From contig CAZHUC010000002.1 in assembly GCA_964535825.1 (NCBI GenBank), forward strand, positions 271,696 through 335,695: DNA of 64,000 nucleotides, written 5' to 3'. Below are positions 9,006 through 16,379 of the stretch, in pieces. Source of the DNA: CAZAQK01 sp964535825 (lineage in GTDB: Bacteria > Pseudomonadota > Alphaproteobacteria > Rickettsiales > SXRF01). How positions within the stretch are numbered: the first letter of the stretch is position 1; the number at the start of each line of letters is the position of its first letter. Made by a program: the position numbers and the translations under genes. Below the pieces are notes generated by a model, which was not told the origin of the DNA, ran no database searches, and saw only the letters and a list, made by a program, of their open reading frames with translations.

Positions 9006-10442
9006 ATGAAGCCATCTCGTATATTTACCGACGATAAAGTTAAAAGGATATTCCGAAATACATCGGAATTTAAAGATGTAGAGCTTGATTCTGCCACTGT
9101 TTCCTACATTACCAAGCGTCTCAATACGATCGCTAAACTTGAAGCCAGGCTGAATAAAACATTAATGGAACAGGGCATCATCGATGAGCCTGTTCAGATC
9201 AAGATCGGCGCAGAGATCGAATTTTATACAGTCGCTGGCAAAGATCATGCGGTAAAGCGTCTCAGGCAACTGGCAGAGACGCTTGAAACACAGCCTACAG
9301 AAGAGCAGGCTATTGCGGCACTGGGAAAAGATGACCACTACATGCCAGAGGCTTCTCAGGCAAAGAATCTGAATACGGCATTTAAAACAACCCTACGGAA
9401 CGCCAAACATGTAGAGGTACATCTGGAGCCGGCCTATAAAATTGCTGTTGCTACGGAAAGAAACCAGCCAGAAAAAAAGAGCGACGCCACGACCCCCGAG
9501 GTCGTCACCATGTTCCAGAATGAGATCGTAAGCCCGCCAAGAAATATTTACGCGGTTGGACAATGGCTCAATGCCCTGACACAACGCGTAATAGATAAAG
9601 CACCTGAATACGGCCTGAAGCGCACACAATTCACCACCACACTGCATGACATGTCCCCATCAAGCATCCACTTTCATATTTCCGTCAAGGGGAAGAAGGA
9701 TGGCAAGACATTCAACATCATGTCGCGCGATGACCTGCCGCAGGAAAAAGGAAGAAAGCGTGCCGACCCGCAGCAAGTAAGTCAGATCGGATTGCATATC
9801 GCGCATGCTATGAATGACTATCTCCGGGATAACATATACATGTTCACGCCAACGGCAGATGCCTATGGCAGATTCGAAGAGGCCCGCGCCATGGGCCCTA
9901 AATTCATCGGCTTCATAGAGCGGCGTAAATTCTTTGGCATGGGTTCTGCGATGTTCCGCGGGGAAGGACGACACACCTATCGTAAAGAAGCGGATTACGG
10001 CGTGCCAGACACCGGCCCTTTACGCATAGAGTTGCGTATCCCGGATGTGGGCTGCATTGGTCATCCTAATAAAAGAGCATACCAACAACAAATGGCCGCA
10101 CCCTACGACATCATGGAAGCATTGATATATATGTTGCAGCAAGGTGTAGAGCATTGGGGAAAAGAGCAGGAAAAATTACCGCGCTACCAACAAACACTTA
10201 CCGAAGAAGAGTTATATAAAACACGCGACCCATTACCAAAGAACATTGAAGAAGCGCGTGAGCGATTCAGGGCAGCCCCATCTGATGGGCTTTATTCCAA
10301 AGCAAGAAAAGCGTTGTTACTGGAACGCGGCGCCCAGCTCCAGAGGATCAATGAAAAAGACTGGCATCCAAAATCAGGTGTCAGCGGTCAACACATCGAC
10401 AGACTTTCCACGCTCGAAAACGATACAAAGAAGTACCGATAA
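9006..10442 (+). CDS. Divergent glutamine-synthetase-fold protein, function unknown
   Basis: This 478-residue protein is not a standard glutamine synthetase, but the catalytic barrel marks of that fold appear in order: G-A-E-I-E-F (residues 68-73, the metal-binding E-x-E), Q-N-E-I (171-174), S-I-H-F-H-I-S (220-226, the H-x-H strand), F-T-P-T-A-D-A-Y-G-R-F (280-290, matching the family's N-P-T-x-N-S-Y-K-R-L), and R-I-E-L-R-I-P-D (340-347, matching R-I-E-x-R-x-P-D). This is consistent with an ATP-dependent carboxylate-amine ligase or a relative. The N-terminal 60 residues and the charged C-terminal 90 residues are not part of the usual fold. Substrate unknown. It is convergent with the adenosine kinase-like gene, 2 nt apart. 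Confidence 0.75.
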   Translation: MKPSRIFTDDKVKRIFRNTSEFKDVELDSATVSYITKRLNTIAKLEARLNKTLMEQGIIDEPVQIKIGAEIEFYTVAGKDHAVKRLRQLAETLETQPTEEQAIAALGKDDHYMPEASQAKNLNTAFKTTLRNAKHVEVHLEPAYKIAVATERNQPEKKSDATTPEVVTMFQNEIVSPPRNIYAVGQWLNALTQRVIDKAPEYGLKRTQFTTTLHDMSPSSIHFHISVKGKKDGKTFNIMSRDDLPQEKGRKRADPQQVSQIGLHIAHAMNDYLRDNIYMFTPTADAYGRFEEARAMGPKFIGFIERRKFFGMGSAMFRGEGRHTYRKEADYGVPDTGPLRIELRIPDVGCIGHPNKRAYQQQMAAPYDIMEALIYMLQQGVEHWGKEQEKLPRYQQTLTEEELYKTRDPLPKNIEEARERFRAAPSDGLYSKARKALLLERGAQLQRINEKDWHPKSGVSGQHIDRLSTLENDTKKYR

Positions 10443-10444
10443 TT

Positions 10445-11425
10445 TTACGCGACCAGCCTTGCAAGTGGCATCTGGCTGCGTGCGCCAAGCTGCGTGATGA
10501 TGTGTCCGGCACAACGATTGCCCAAAGCCGCAGATTGTTCCATGCTCCAGCCGCGCGTGTAGCCGTATAAAAATCCGCTGGCGAACAGATCGCCCGCACC
10601 GGTGGTATCCACCACATTAGGCACAGCATTCGTAGCCACTTCTGTGTCACCCTCTTTTGTAAGCACGATACAACCTTTTTCACTGCGCGTCACTGCTGCC
10701 ACATCACACATGCCACGCAGTTTTTTGATCGCTGTAGAAAAATCATCCGTCTCGAATAGCGCTTTGATCTCTGATTCATTCGCGAACAAAATATCAATGT
10801 CCTTCTTAACTAGATCCATGAATTCAGCGCGATGACGTTCAACGCAGAATGTGTCAGACAATGTGAAAGCTATTTTTCTTTTCGATTTCTGTGCAACACG
10901 AATGGCTTTACGGATAGCAGACTTTGCATTCTCAGTATCCCAGAGATATCCTTCGATATAAGTAACCGCTGACTGGGCAATGAGCAGTTCATCAATATCC
11001 GCCTCCGACACCAGCGAGCACGCACCGATAAATGTTGCCATGGTGCGCTGCGCATCCGGCGTCACAAGCACCAGGCAATTCGCGGTTGAAATATCACCTT
11101 TCGTTGGCGAGGTATCAAAATGCACCCCGACCGCACGCATATCATGAGTGAAGATCGCACCTAACTGATCACCCGCCACCTTGCCGATGAAGGCAGTCTT
11201 TGCGCCAAGCGATGCAAGCCCTGCCAGTGAATTGGCAACTGAACCACCAGAACATTCGGTGCTTTGCCCCATCTTGGCGTAGAGCGCCTGCGAGCGCACC
11301 TGATCCACCAGCATCATGCTGCCTTTTGCAAGTGTGTTGTTCGCAAGGAAATCCTCCTCACAAAAACTCAAAACGTCTACGATCGCATTACCGATACCAA
11401 GAACGTCGTATGTATTTAAAGACAC
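10445..11425 (-). CDS. PfkB-family kinase, adenosine kinase-like
   Basis: The PfkB (ribokinase) family phosphorylates nucleosides and sugars. The 326-residue product has the N-terminal signature G-N-A-I-V-D, the G-G-S-V-A-N-S motif and the ATP-binding anion hole D-T-T-G-A-G-D-L-F-A-S-G. The overall pattern is closest to the bacterial adenosine kinase group, which would convert adenosine to AMP; other purine nucleosides or sugars are possible. The start is GTG at 11425, chosen because a good AGGAG stands 7 nt upstream and the family N-terminus begins there, even though the frame stays open 19 codons further. Confidence 0.85.
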   Translation of the reverse strand: MSLNTYDVLGIGNAIVDVLSFCEEDFLANNTLAKGSMMLVDQVRSQALYAKMGQSTECSGGSVANSLAGLASLGAKTAFIGKVAGDQLGAIFTHDMRAVGVHFDTSPTKGDISTANCLVLVTPDAQRTMATFIGACSLVSEADIDELLIAQSAVTYIEGYLWDTENAKSAIRKAIRVAQKSKRKIAFTLSDTFCVERHRAEFMDLVKKDIDILFANESEIKALFETDDFSTAIKKLRGMCDVAAVTRSEKGCIVLTKEGDTEVATNAVPNVVDTTGAGDLFASGFLYGYTRGWSMEQSAALGNRCAGHIITQLGARSQMPLARLVA

Positions 11426-11521
11426 CTCAAAACTCCTGTTAATTAGGTGGTGGATATGTAAACTATTTTTTGCTAGCCTCAATTATCCATACTCATTCGT
11501 ATCAGAAGTGTCATTGAGAAA

Positions 11522-12898
11522 ATGCCAAACGCCCAACCGATCCGATTTATTGATCTATTCGCCGGCATTGGTGGTTTCAGGCTGGGATTCGAATATGCAT
11601 GTCAGGCACTTTCCGTGCCTTCGGAGTGTGTGTTCACCTCTGAGATAAAGGATCACGCCTGCACAGTTTACCGGGATAATTTCAAAGATTCTGCCATACA
11701 TGGCGATATCACGCAGATACCCTCATCCGATATTCCTGACTTTGATGTGTTGCTGGCTGGTTTTCCCTGTCAGGCCTTCAGTAGCGCAGGCAAGCGCCAC
11801 GGATTCGCTGACACACGCGGCACATTATTCTTTGAGATCGAGCGCATCCTGCGTGATAAATCCCCCGATGCCTTCATACTCGAAAATGTCGAGGGTCTGG
11901 TCAATCATGATAGCATTTCAAAAGCACATCCCATCGGCAGAACGCTGTCTGTCATTTTAGATAAGTTAGAGAGCCTTGGGTATCATGTAGAATGGAGAGT
12001 GCTCAATGCCAGCGACTTTGGCCTGGCACAATCACGCAAACGCCTGTTCATCGTGGGCTCAAAAAATAAAGTTGTATCACTGGATGGATTCATCACAGCG
12101 CGTAAAAAACTAAAGGACATACTGGAAAAAGGGTTGCCTACCCTTGATAGCACGCTTGCAAAATTATTGCTTTCGCATTTCTCTCCCACCCAGCTCTATG
12201 GCAAGGCCATCAAGGATAAGCGTGGTGGGAAAAATAATATCCATGGCTGGGATATTGGCATCAAAGGTGAAGTAAGCAATGAACAAAAAGCGCTGCTCTC
12301 TGCTTTGCTAAGAGCGCGCAGAAATAAAAAATGGGGCGCGGCCAAAGGCATCACATGGATGGATGGCATGCCGCTGACCGTAGGCGAGATACATTCATTC
12401 TTCCCACATCCACAGCTTAAAAAAATACTCGATGATCTGGTGCAAAAGAAATACCTGCGCCATGTGCATCCCAAAGATCTGGTCGAGATACAAGAGAACG
12501 GCAGAACAAAACGTGTTCGCAAAGAGCGCACCGATCTTGAGAAGGGATATAATATCGCAACCGGCAAGCTGAGCTACGAGATCAGCAAAATACTAAATCC
12601 TGAAGATATTGCACCAACACTGGTGGCAACAGACCTAGACAGAGTAGCAGTATGCGATGGAAAAGGCCTGCGTAAATTAACAGTGGTTGAGCAGTGTCGT
12701 CTGTTCGGTTTTCCGGATAACTTCAAGATGCACATCAAGGATAATCAGATCTATGACCTGTTCGGCAATACCGTTCCGGTAAATATTGTATCTGCAGTCG
12801 TCACACGCCTTATCAGCGAACATTTCCTGCATACCGCTAAACGCAAAAGCACACCTGTTATAACACGCGCTCCACGTCAGGTGGAACTGGCACTATAA
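11522..12898 (+). CDS. DNA (cytosine-5)-methyltransferase of a type II R-M system
   Basis: This 458-residue enzyme methylates cytosine C5 at a specific site. Motif I D-L-F-A-G-I-G-G-F (11-19), motif IV G-F-P-C-Q-A-F-S with catalytic Cys83, and motif VI E-N-V (121-123) are intact, as are the C-terminal motifs (R-L-F-G-F-P and G-N-T-V-P). Between residues about 232 and 316 is a charged insert ending in a helix-rich block, probably the target-recognition region. The neighbouring endonuclease is convergent and their stops overlap by 6 nt, so this is a complete type II pair. The family resembles NgoBV/NlaIV-type methylases (GGNNCC), which is my inference and not proven by the sequence. Confidence 0.9.
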   Translation: MPNAQPIRFIDLFAGIGGFRLGFEYACQALSVPSECVFTSEIKDHACTVYRDNFKDSAIHGDITQIPSSDIPDFDVLLAGFPCQAFSSAGKRHGFADTRGTLFFEIERILRDKSPDAFILENVEGLVNHDSISKAHPIGRTLSVILDKLESLGYHVEWRVLNASDFGLAQSRKRLFIVGSKNKVVSLDGFITARKKLKDILEKGLPTLDSTLAKLLLSHFSPTQLYGKAIKDKRGGKNNIHGWDIGIKGEVSNEQKALLSALLRARRNKKWGAAKGITWMDGMPLTVGEIHSFFPHPQLKKILDDLVQKKYLRHVHPKDLVEIQENGRTKRVRKERTDLEKGYNIATGKLSYEISKILNPEDIAPTLVATDLDRVAVCDGKGLRKLTVVEQCRLFGFPDNFKMHIKDNQIYDLFGNTVPVNIVSAVVTRLISEHFLHTAKRKSTPVITRAPRQVELAL

Positions 12899-13537
12899 CG
12901 CATTCCCCGTTTTTGCCTGATACGCAGCACTAACCTGATTGTACCAATTTGGGTAACGTTTGGGATAAAAACGCGTGAGGGCAGCAGCAAGTGCCCGTAC
13001 AAATTCATCCCTTGTATTGAATATTTTAACCCTTTTACTGCGCCAATTCTTAGGCCGTATATTCGATACCACGCCATACCGTACCTGTAACCCCAGGAAA
13101 TTTTTTGGAGATGGGCCGGTCATTTCCCAGACTTGTTTTATCCAGAATTCCTTAATGGTAATATTGGTATTCTTTGATACATATCCGAACACCAGATGCT
13201 TACTATCCAGCCGTTCAGGGTGAGTGAGTAGCGAGTATGTGTAGGCATCAAAATTAGCAATATCAAACGCGGGGCTGGCATCATAATTAAACGCCTTCAC
13301 CTCCAGATGCATGCCATCAGCAAGCGTAAAATCCGGCCAGTCCTGCGTATTAAGCGGTGAAGTGGCTTTGATACCATTCATGGCCAGCCATTTTCCGAAC
13401 CATTCCTGCAATACACCACCCACCACATCCCTGGATTCCACATCGAACTGAACACCAGCGAATGAAAAATTCAGATGTCCTACCTGATTAAAAATATTCT
13501 GGCTTTTAAGCAGTGTAACTATCTTGTTAATTTCCAT
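12893..13537 (-). CDS. Type II restriction endonuclease, NgoBV-like PD-(D/E)xK
   Basis: The 214-residue protein should cut DNA at the site protected by the methylase. A PD-(D/E)xK nuclease core is visible: P-D-F at 68-70, then H-L-E-V-K-A-F-N with E79 and K81. The pattern around it (D-V-V-G-x-x-L-Q-E-W near 37-46, and N-T-Q-D-W-P-D-F) resembles the NgoBV/NlaIV endonuclease family. The frame extends 41 codons upstream but that segment is antisense-like in composition with kdsB; the ATG at 13537 is chosen. It starts 11 nt inside the end of kdsB, so the toxin gene is translationally linked to a housekeeping LPS gene. Confidence 0.8.
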   Translation of the reverse strand: MEINKIVTLLKSQNIFNQVGHLNFSFAGVQFDVESRDVVGGVLQEWFGKWLAMNGIKATSPLNTQDWPDFTLADGMHLEVKAFNYDASPAFDIANFDAYTYSLLTHPERLDSKHLVFGYVSKNTNITIKEFWIKQVWEMTGPSPKNFLGLQVRYGVVSNIRPKNWRSKRVKIFNTRDEFVRALAAALTRFYPKRYPNWYNQVSAAYQAKTGNAL

Positions 13538-14246
13538 GCAACACCTGCCTTGCTTTATCGAGTGTTTCCGGCGTATCAACACCAAGCGGCACAGTATCCA
13601 CCACCGCCACACTGATACGCATGCCTGCTTCAAGCGCGCGCAGCTGTTCAAGTTTTTCACGTTTTTCCAGAGGGCTTGGCGGAAGGATCACGAATTTTTC
13701 CAGCGCCTTACGACGATAGGCATAGATACCAATATGGTGATAATGTGCACCATCACCATGCGGAATTGCACTACGAGAAAAATACAATGCCCTGCCCGCT
13801 TCTGTTATCACTGCTTTCACCACTGCGGGATCATTGATCTCCTGCTTGTCGCGTATCACACTGGCGAGCGTTGCAATATCCACTGTTTCATCAGCAAGAA
13901 CTGATACTGCCTGTTTTATCACCGATGGGTCGAGCGCCGGCATATCACCCTGCACATTCACCACCACATTATGTTTACTGCCGGGATCAACAATATTCAG
14001 TGCCTGCCAGATACGATCAGAGCCTGAAGGCAGATCCGGATCGGTAAGAACCGCAACACCACCCGCTTTCTCAATAGCTTCCTTGATCTCTGGCCCATCA
14101 CAGGCAACCACCACCTCGCCAACACCAGCTGTCACAGCGCGCTGCCAGACATGCACGATCATAGGCTTGCCACCAATATCAGCCAAAGGCTTGTTAGGCA
14201 GGCGTGTCGACGCCATGCGTGCGGGTATCAGGATGATCGGCTTCAT
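13527..14246 (-). CDS. kdsB: 3-deoxy-manno-octulosonate cytidylyltransferase (CMP-Kdo synthetase)
   Basis: KdsB activates Kdo with CTP for attachment to lipid A. The 239-residue protein shows the nucleotidyltransferase start I-P-A-R-M-A-S-T-R-L-P-N-K-P-L, then P-S-G-S-D-R-I-W and N-V-Q-G-D-M-P, and H-I-G-I-Y-A-Y-R-R. Length is typical (about 240-250). The stop region overlaps the first 11 nt of the restriction gene. Together with lptD and lptE it shows that the organism makes Kdo-containing LPS. Confidence 0.96.
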   Translation of the reverse strand: MKPIILIPARMASTRLPNKPLADIGGKPMIVHVWQRAVTAGVGEVVVACDGPEIKEAIEKAGGVAVLTDPDLPSGSDRIWQALNIVDPGSKHNVVVNVQGDMPALDPSVIKQAVSVLADETVDIATLASVIRDKQEINDPAVVKAVITEAGRALYFSRSAIPHGDGAHYHHIGIYAYRRKALEKFVILPPSPLEKREKLEQLRALEAGMRISVAVVDTVPLGVDTPETLDKARQVLHGN

Positions 14247-14336
14247 AAAATGATAATTGCTTTATAATCGGTATTGATTGAGCTTGGCCAGCATATTATA
14301 ACATCGCCTCAAGTATATATTTTTTTGTGAGTAGGT

Positions 14337-14876
14337 ATGAACGATTCCAGTTTTGAAATGAATAAAATAGCAGGTGCGGTATTGCTGGCAGGCATTATCG
14401 CAATGGTTGCGGGCATTGTCAGTGAAGGCCTTTATGCAGGTGGTCACGGTCATGCGGAAGAAAAACGCGGTTATACGATCGCCGGTGCTGAAGAGGCAGG
14501 TGACACGTCCGGTGCGCCTCAGGCAGAAGAAAAACCTGTGGATATTGCAACATTTATGGCTACTGCTGATGTAAAAGCAGGTGAGGCCCTCGTGAAAAAA
14601 TGTACCGCCTGCCATACCTTTGATAAAGGTGGCAAGAATGGTGTGGGCCCGAACCAATGGGGTCTGATGGGCAGTGGCTTTGCACACAAGGACGATTATG
14701 CCTATTCAGATGCACTCAAAGCTGAGCATGGCAAGAAAAGGTGGGGCAATCAAGAAATGTCTGATTTTCTTGCCAATCCTAAAAAATACCTTCCAGGCAA
14801 CAAGATGTCCTTTGCTGGCATGAAAAACCCTCAGGACAGGGCGAATCTGATAGCGTATCTTAACACACTGAAGTGA
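14337..14876 (+). CDS. Membrane-anchored cytochrome c, CycM type
   Basis: A class I cytochrome c tethered to the inner membrane, likely shuttling electrons from bc1 to the terminal oxidase. The 179-residue protein has an uncleaved N-terminal helix (about 11-29), a low-complexity Ala/Glu linker (about 37-67), haem motif C-T-A-C-H at 89-93 and a probable axial Met157 (N-K-M-S-F-A-G-M). This architecture is that of CycM/cytochrome c552 in alphaproteobacteria. A short hairpin (TGCCGGC/GCCGGTA arms) follows the stop. Confidence 0.92.
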   Translation: MNDSSFEMNKIAGAVLLAGIIAMVAGIVSEGLYAGGHGHAEEKRGYTIAGAEEAGDTSGAPQAEEKPVDIATFMATADVKAGEALVKKCTACHTFDKGGKNGVGPNQWGLMGSGFAHKDDYAYSDALKAEHGKKRWGNQEMSDFLANPKKYLPGNKMSFAGMKNPQDRANLIAYLNTLK

Positions 14877-14880
14877 CGAG

Positions 14881-14899
14881 TGCCGGCCTCTCGCCGGTA
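14881..14899 (+). other. Stem-loop after the cytochrome c gene
   Basis: Arms TGCCGGC and GCCGGTA (one G-T pair) around a CTCTC loop, a few bases after the cytochrome c stop. There is no T run, so factor-independent termination is doubtful; it may limit read-through into nfeD. Confidence 0.35.
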
Positions 14900-14917
14900 C
14901 GTTAGACGGGGGGATTT

Positions 14918-15367
14918 ATGGATGATGCAATGTACATCTGGCTGATAGCCGGTGTATTGTTTTTCGCGCTGGAAGCTATAGGCATAAGCGGTATCGGGTT
15001 CCTGTTCGCAGGCTTTGGTGCAACCACGGTTGGCACGCTGGTGTATTACGGCATACTGGATGCTGGCAATACCATCACTCAGTTCATCGTATTCTTTGTT
15101 AGCACCGCTATATGGGCGATGTTGCTGTGGAAACCCCTGCAGAAATTCCGTTTGCGTAATGGCTCACAAGGCTATAGCAACATGGTTGGTGAGACCGCCT
15201 ATGTTGGAAGCAATGGTATTGATGCCAAAGGTGGTGAGGTCACATGGTCTGGTACGATTATGAAAGCACAGATCGCATCAGGTGTTTCCCAAAGCAGGCT
15301 GGAAGCTGGATCGCAAGTAACCATCGTTGATATCGTTGGCACAACGCTGATGGTAAAACCTAAATAA
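14918..15367 (+). CDS. NfeD-like membrane protein
   Basis: NfeD proteins pair with SPFH/stomatin proteins in membrane quality control. The 149-residue product has two or three hydrophobic segments (about 4-30, 35-62) followed by a small OB-fold-like C-terminal domain beginning at V-G-E-T-A-Y-V and containing G-E-V-T-W-S-G-T and G-S-Q-V-T-I-V-D-I-V-G-T-T-L-M-V. It belongs to the short NfeD1b class without a protease domain. The stomatin-like partner gene follows after 57 nt, the classical arrangement. Confidence 0.9.
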   Translation: MDDAMYIWLIAGVLFFALEAIGISGIGFLFAGFGATTVGTLVYYGILDAGNTITQFIVFFVSTAIWAMLLWKPLQKFRLRNGSQGYSNMVGETAYVGSNGIDAKGGEVTWSGTIMKAQIASGVSQSRLEAGSQVTIVDIVGTTLMVKPK

Positions 15368-15424
15368 TTATTTTTCAGACTATATCCCTGCCTATACGGG
15401 AATAATTGATTAAAGGAGAGATAC

Positions 15425-16378
15425 ATGGAACCGTTACTCGCACTAGCCGCTATCATCATGATACTTATCATCATGGGCGTCAAAACCGTGCCTCAGCAGC
15501 AGGCATGGATCGTTGAATCGCTCGGTAAGTTCGATTCCAAGCTTGAACCCGGCCTGAACCTGCTTATCCCTTTCTACCAGAAAGTGGCTTACAAGCATTC
15601 GCTTAAGGAAATGGCGGTGGATGTGCCTGAACAGGCAGGTATCACGCGTGATAACGTAACGCTTAATCTTGACGGTGTCCTCTATGTGCGCATCGTTGAC
15701 CCGATCGCCGCTTCTTACGGTGTTTCTGACCCTATCTATGCGGTGCAGTTGCTGGCCCAGACCACCATGCGTTCCGAGATCGGTAAACTCACACTGGACA
15801 AGACCTTCGAAGAACGTGAAACACTCAACGCCAACATCGTAACCTCTATCAATCAGGCCGCACAAAGCTGGGGCATTCAGTGCATGCGCTATGAGATCAA
15901 GAACATTACCCCTCCTACCTCCGTGCTGAAAGCCATGGAATTGCAGGTGGCCGCCGATCGCCAGAAACGTGCGCTCATTCTCGAATCTGAAGGTAAACGC
16001 CAGTCACAGATCAATATCGCAGAAGGTAAAAAACAGGAAGTGGTGCTTGAATCGGAAGCAGGCATGACCGACCAGATAAACAGGGCAAAAGGTGAGGCAG
16101 AAGCCATACTTGCTGTCGCCGATGCCACCGCCAAGGGGATCGAAATGGTGGCGAATTCCATCACCAAATCCGGTGGCAGTGAGGCCGTATCACTCAAAGT
16201 TGCCGAACAGTATGTGGATGCATTCAAACAGCTGGCACAAAAAAGTACGACCGTACTTCTGCCTGCTAACGCAAGCGATGCCGGCAGTATGGTGGCGCAA
16301 GCGCTTACAGTGTTTGATTCCATTCGCGCGCGCGGCAACACACAGGTGGCAGCGGCAAGCCCTTGGGATAAGAAATAA
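15425..16378 (+). CDS. SPFH/Band 7 stomatin-like protein (QmcA family)
   Basis: Stomatin-like proteins form large membrane-bound oligomers that modulate proteases and lipid domains. The 317-residue protein has an N-terminal membrane segment, the SPFH domain (V-P-Q-Q-Q-A-W-I-V-E through T-L-N-L-D-G-V-L-Y-V-R-I), a long helical coiled coil rich in Glu/Ala (about 180-240) and a flexible tail. A GAGAGA-type ribosome site lies just before the ATG. It is paired with nfeD, and its stop is one base before the yejA start, so yejA could be partly expressed from this operon. Confidence 0.9.
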   Translation: MEPLLALAAIIMILIIMGVKTVPQQQAWIVESLGKFDSKLEPGLNLLIPFYQKVAYKHSLKEMAVDVPEQAGITRDNVTLNLDGVLYVRIVDPIAASYGVSDPIYAVQLLAQTTMRSEIGKLTLDKTFEERETLNANIVTSINQAAQSWGIQCMRYEIKNITPPTSVLKAMELQVAADRQKRALILESEGKRQSQINIAEGKKQEVVLESEAGMTDQINRAKGEAEAILAVADATAKGIEMVANSITKSGGSEAVSLKVAEQYVDAFKQLAQKSTTVLLPANASDAGSMVAQALTVFDSIRARGNTQVAAASPWDKK

Positions 16379-16379
16379 T

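Noticed and set aside
16092..16379. Upstream in-frame extension of yejA
   Set aside because: It lies inside the stomatin-like gene in another frame; YejA homology and signal peptide begin at 16380.
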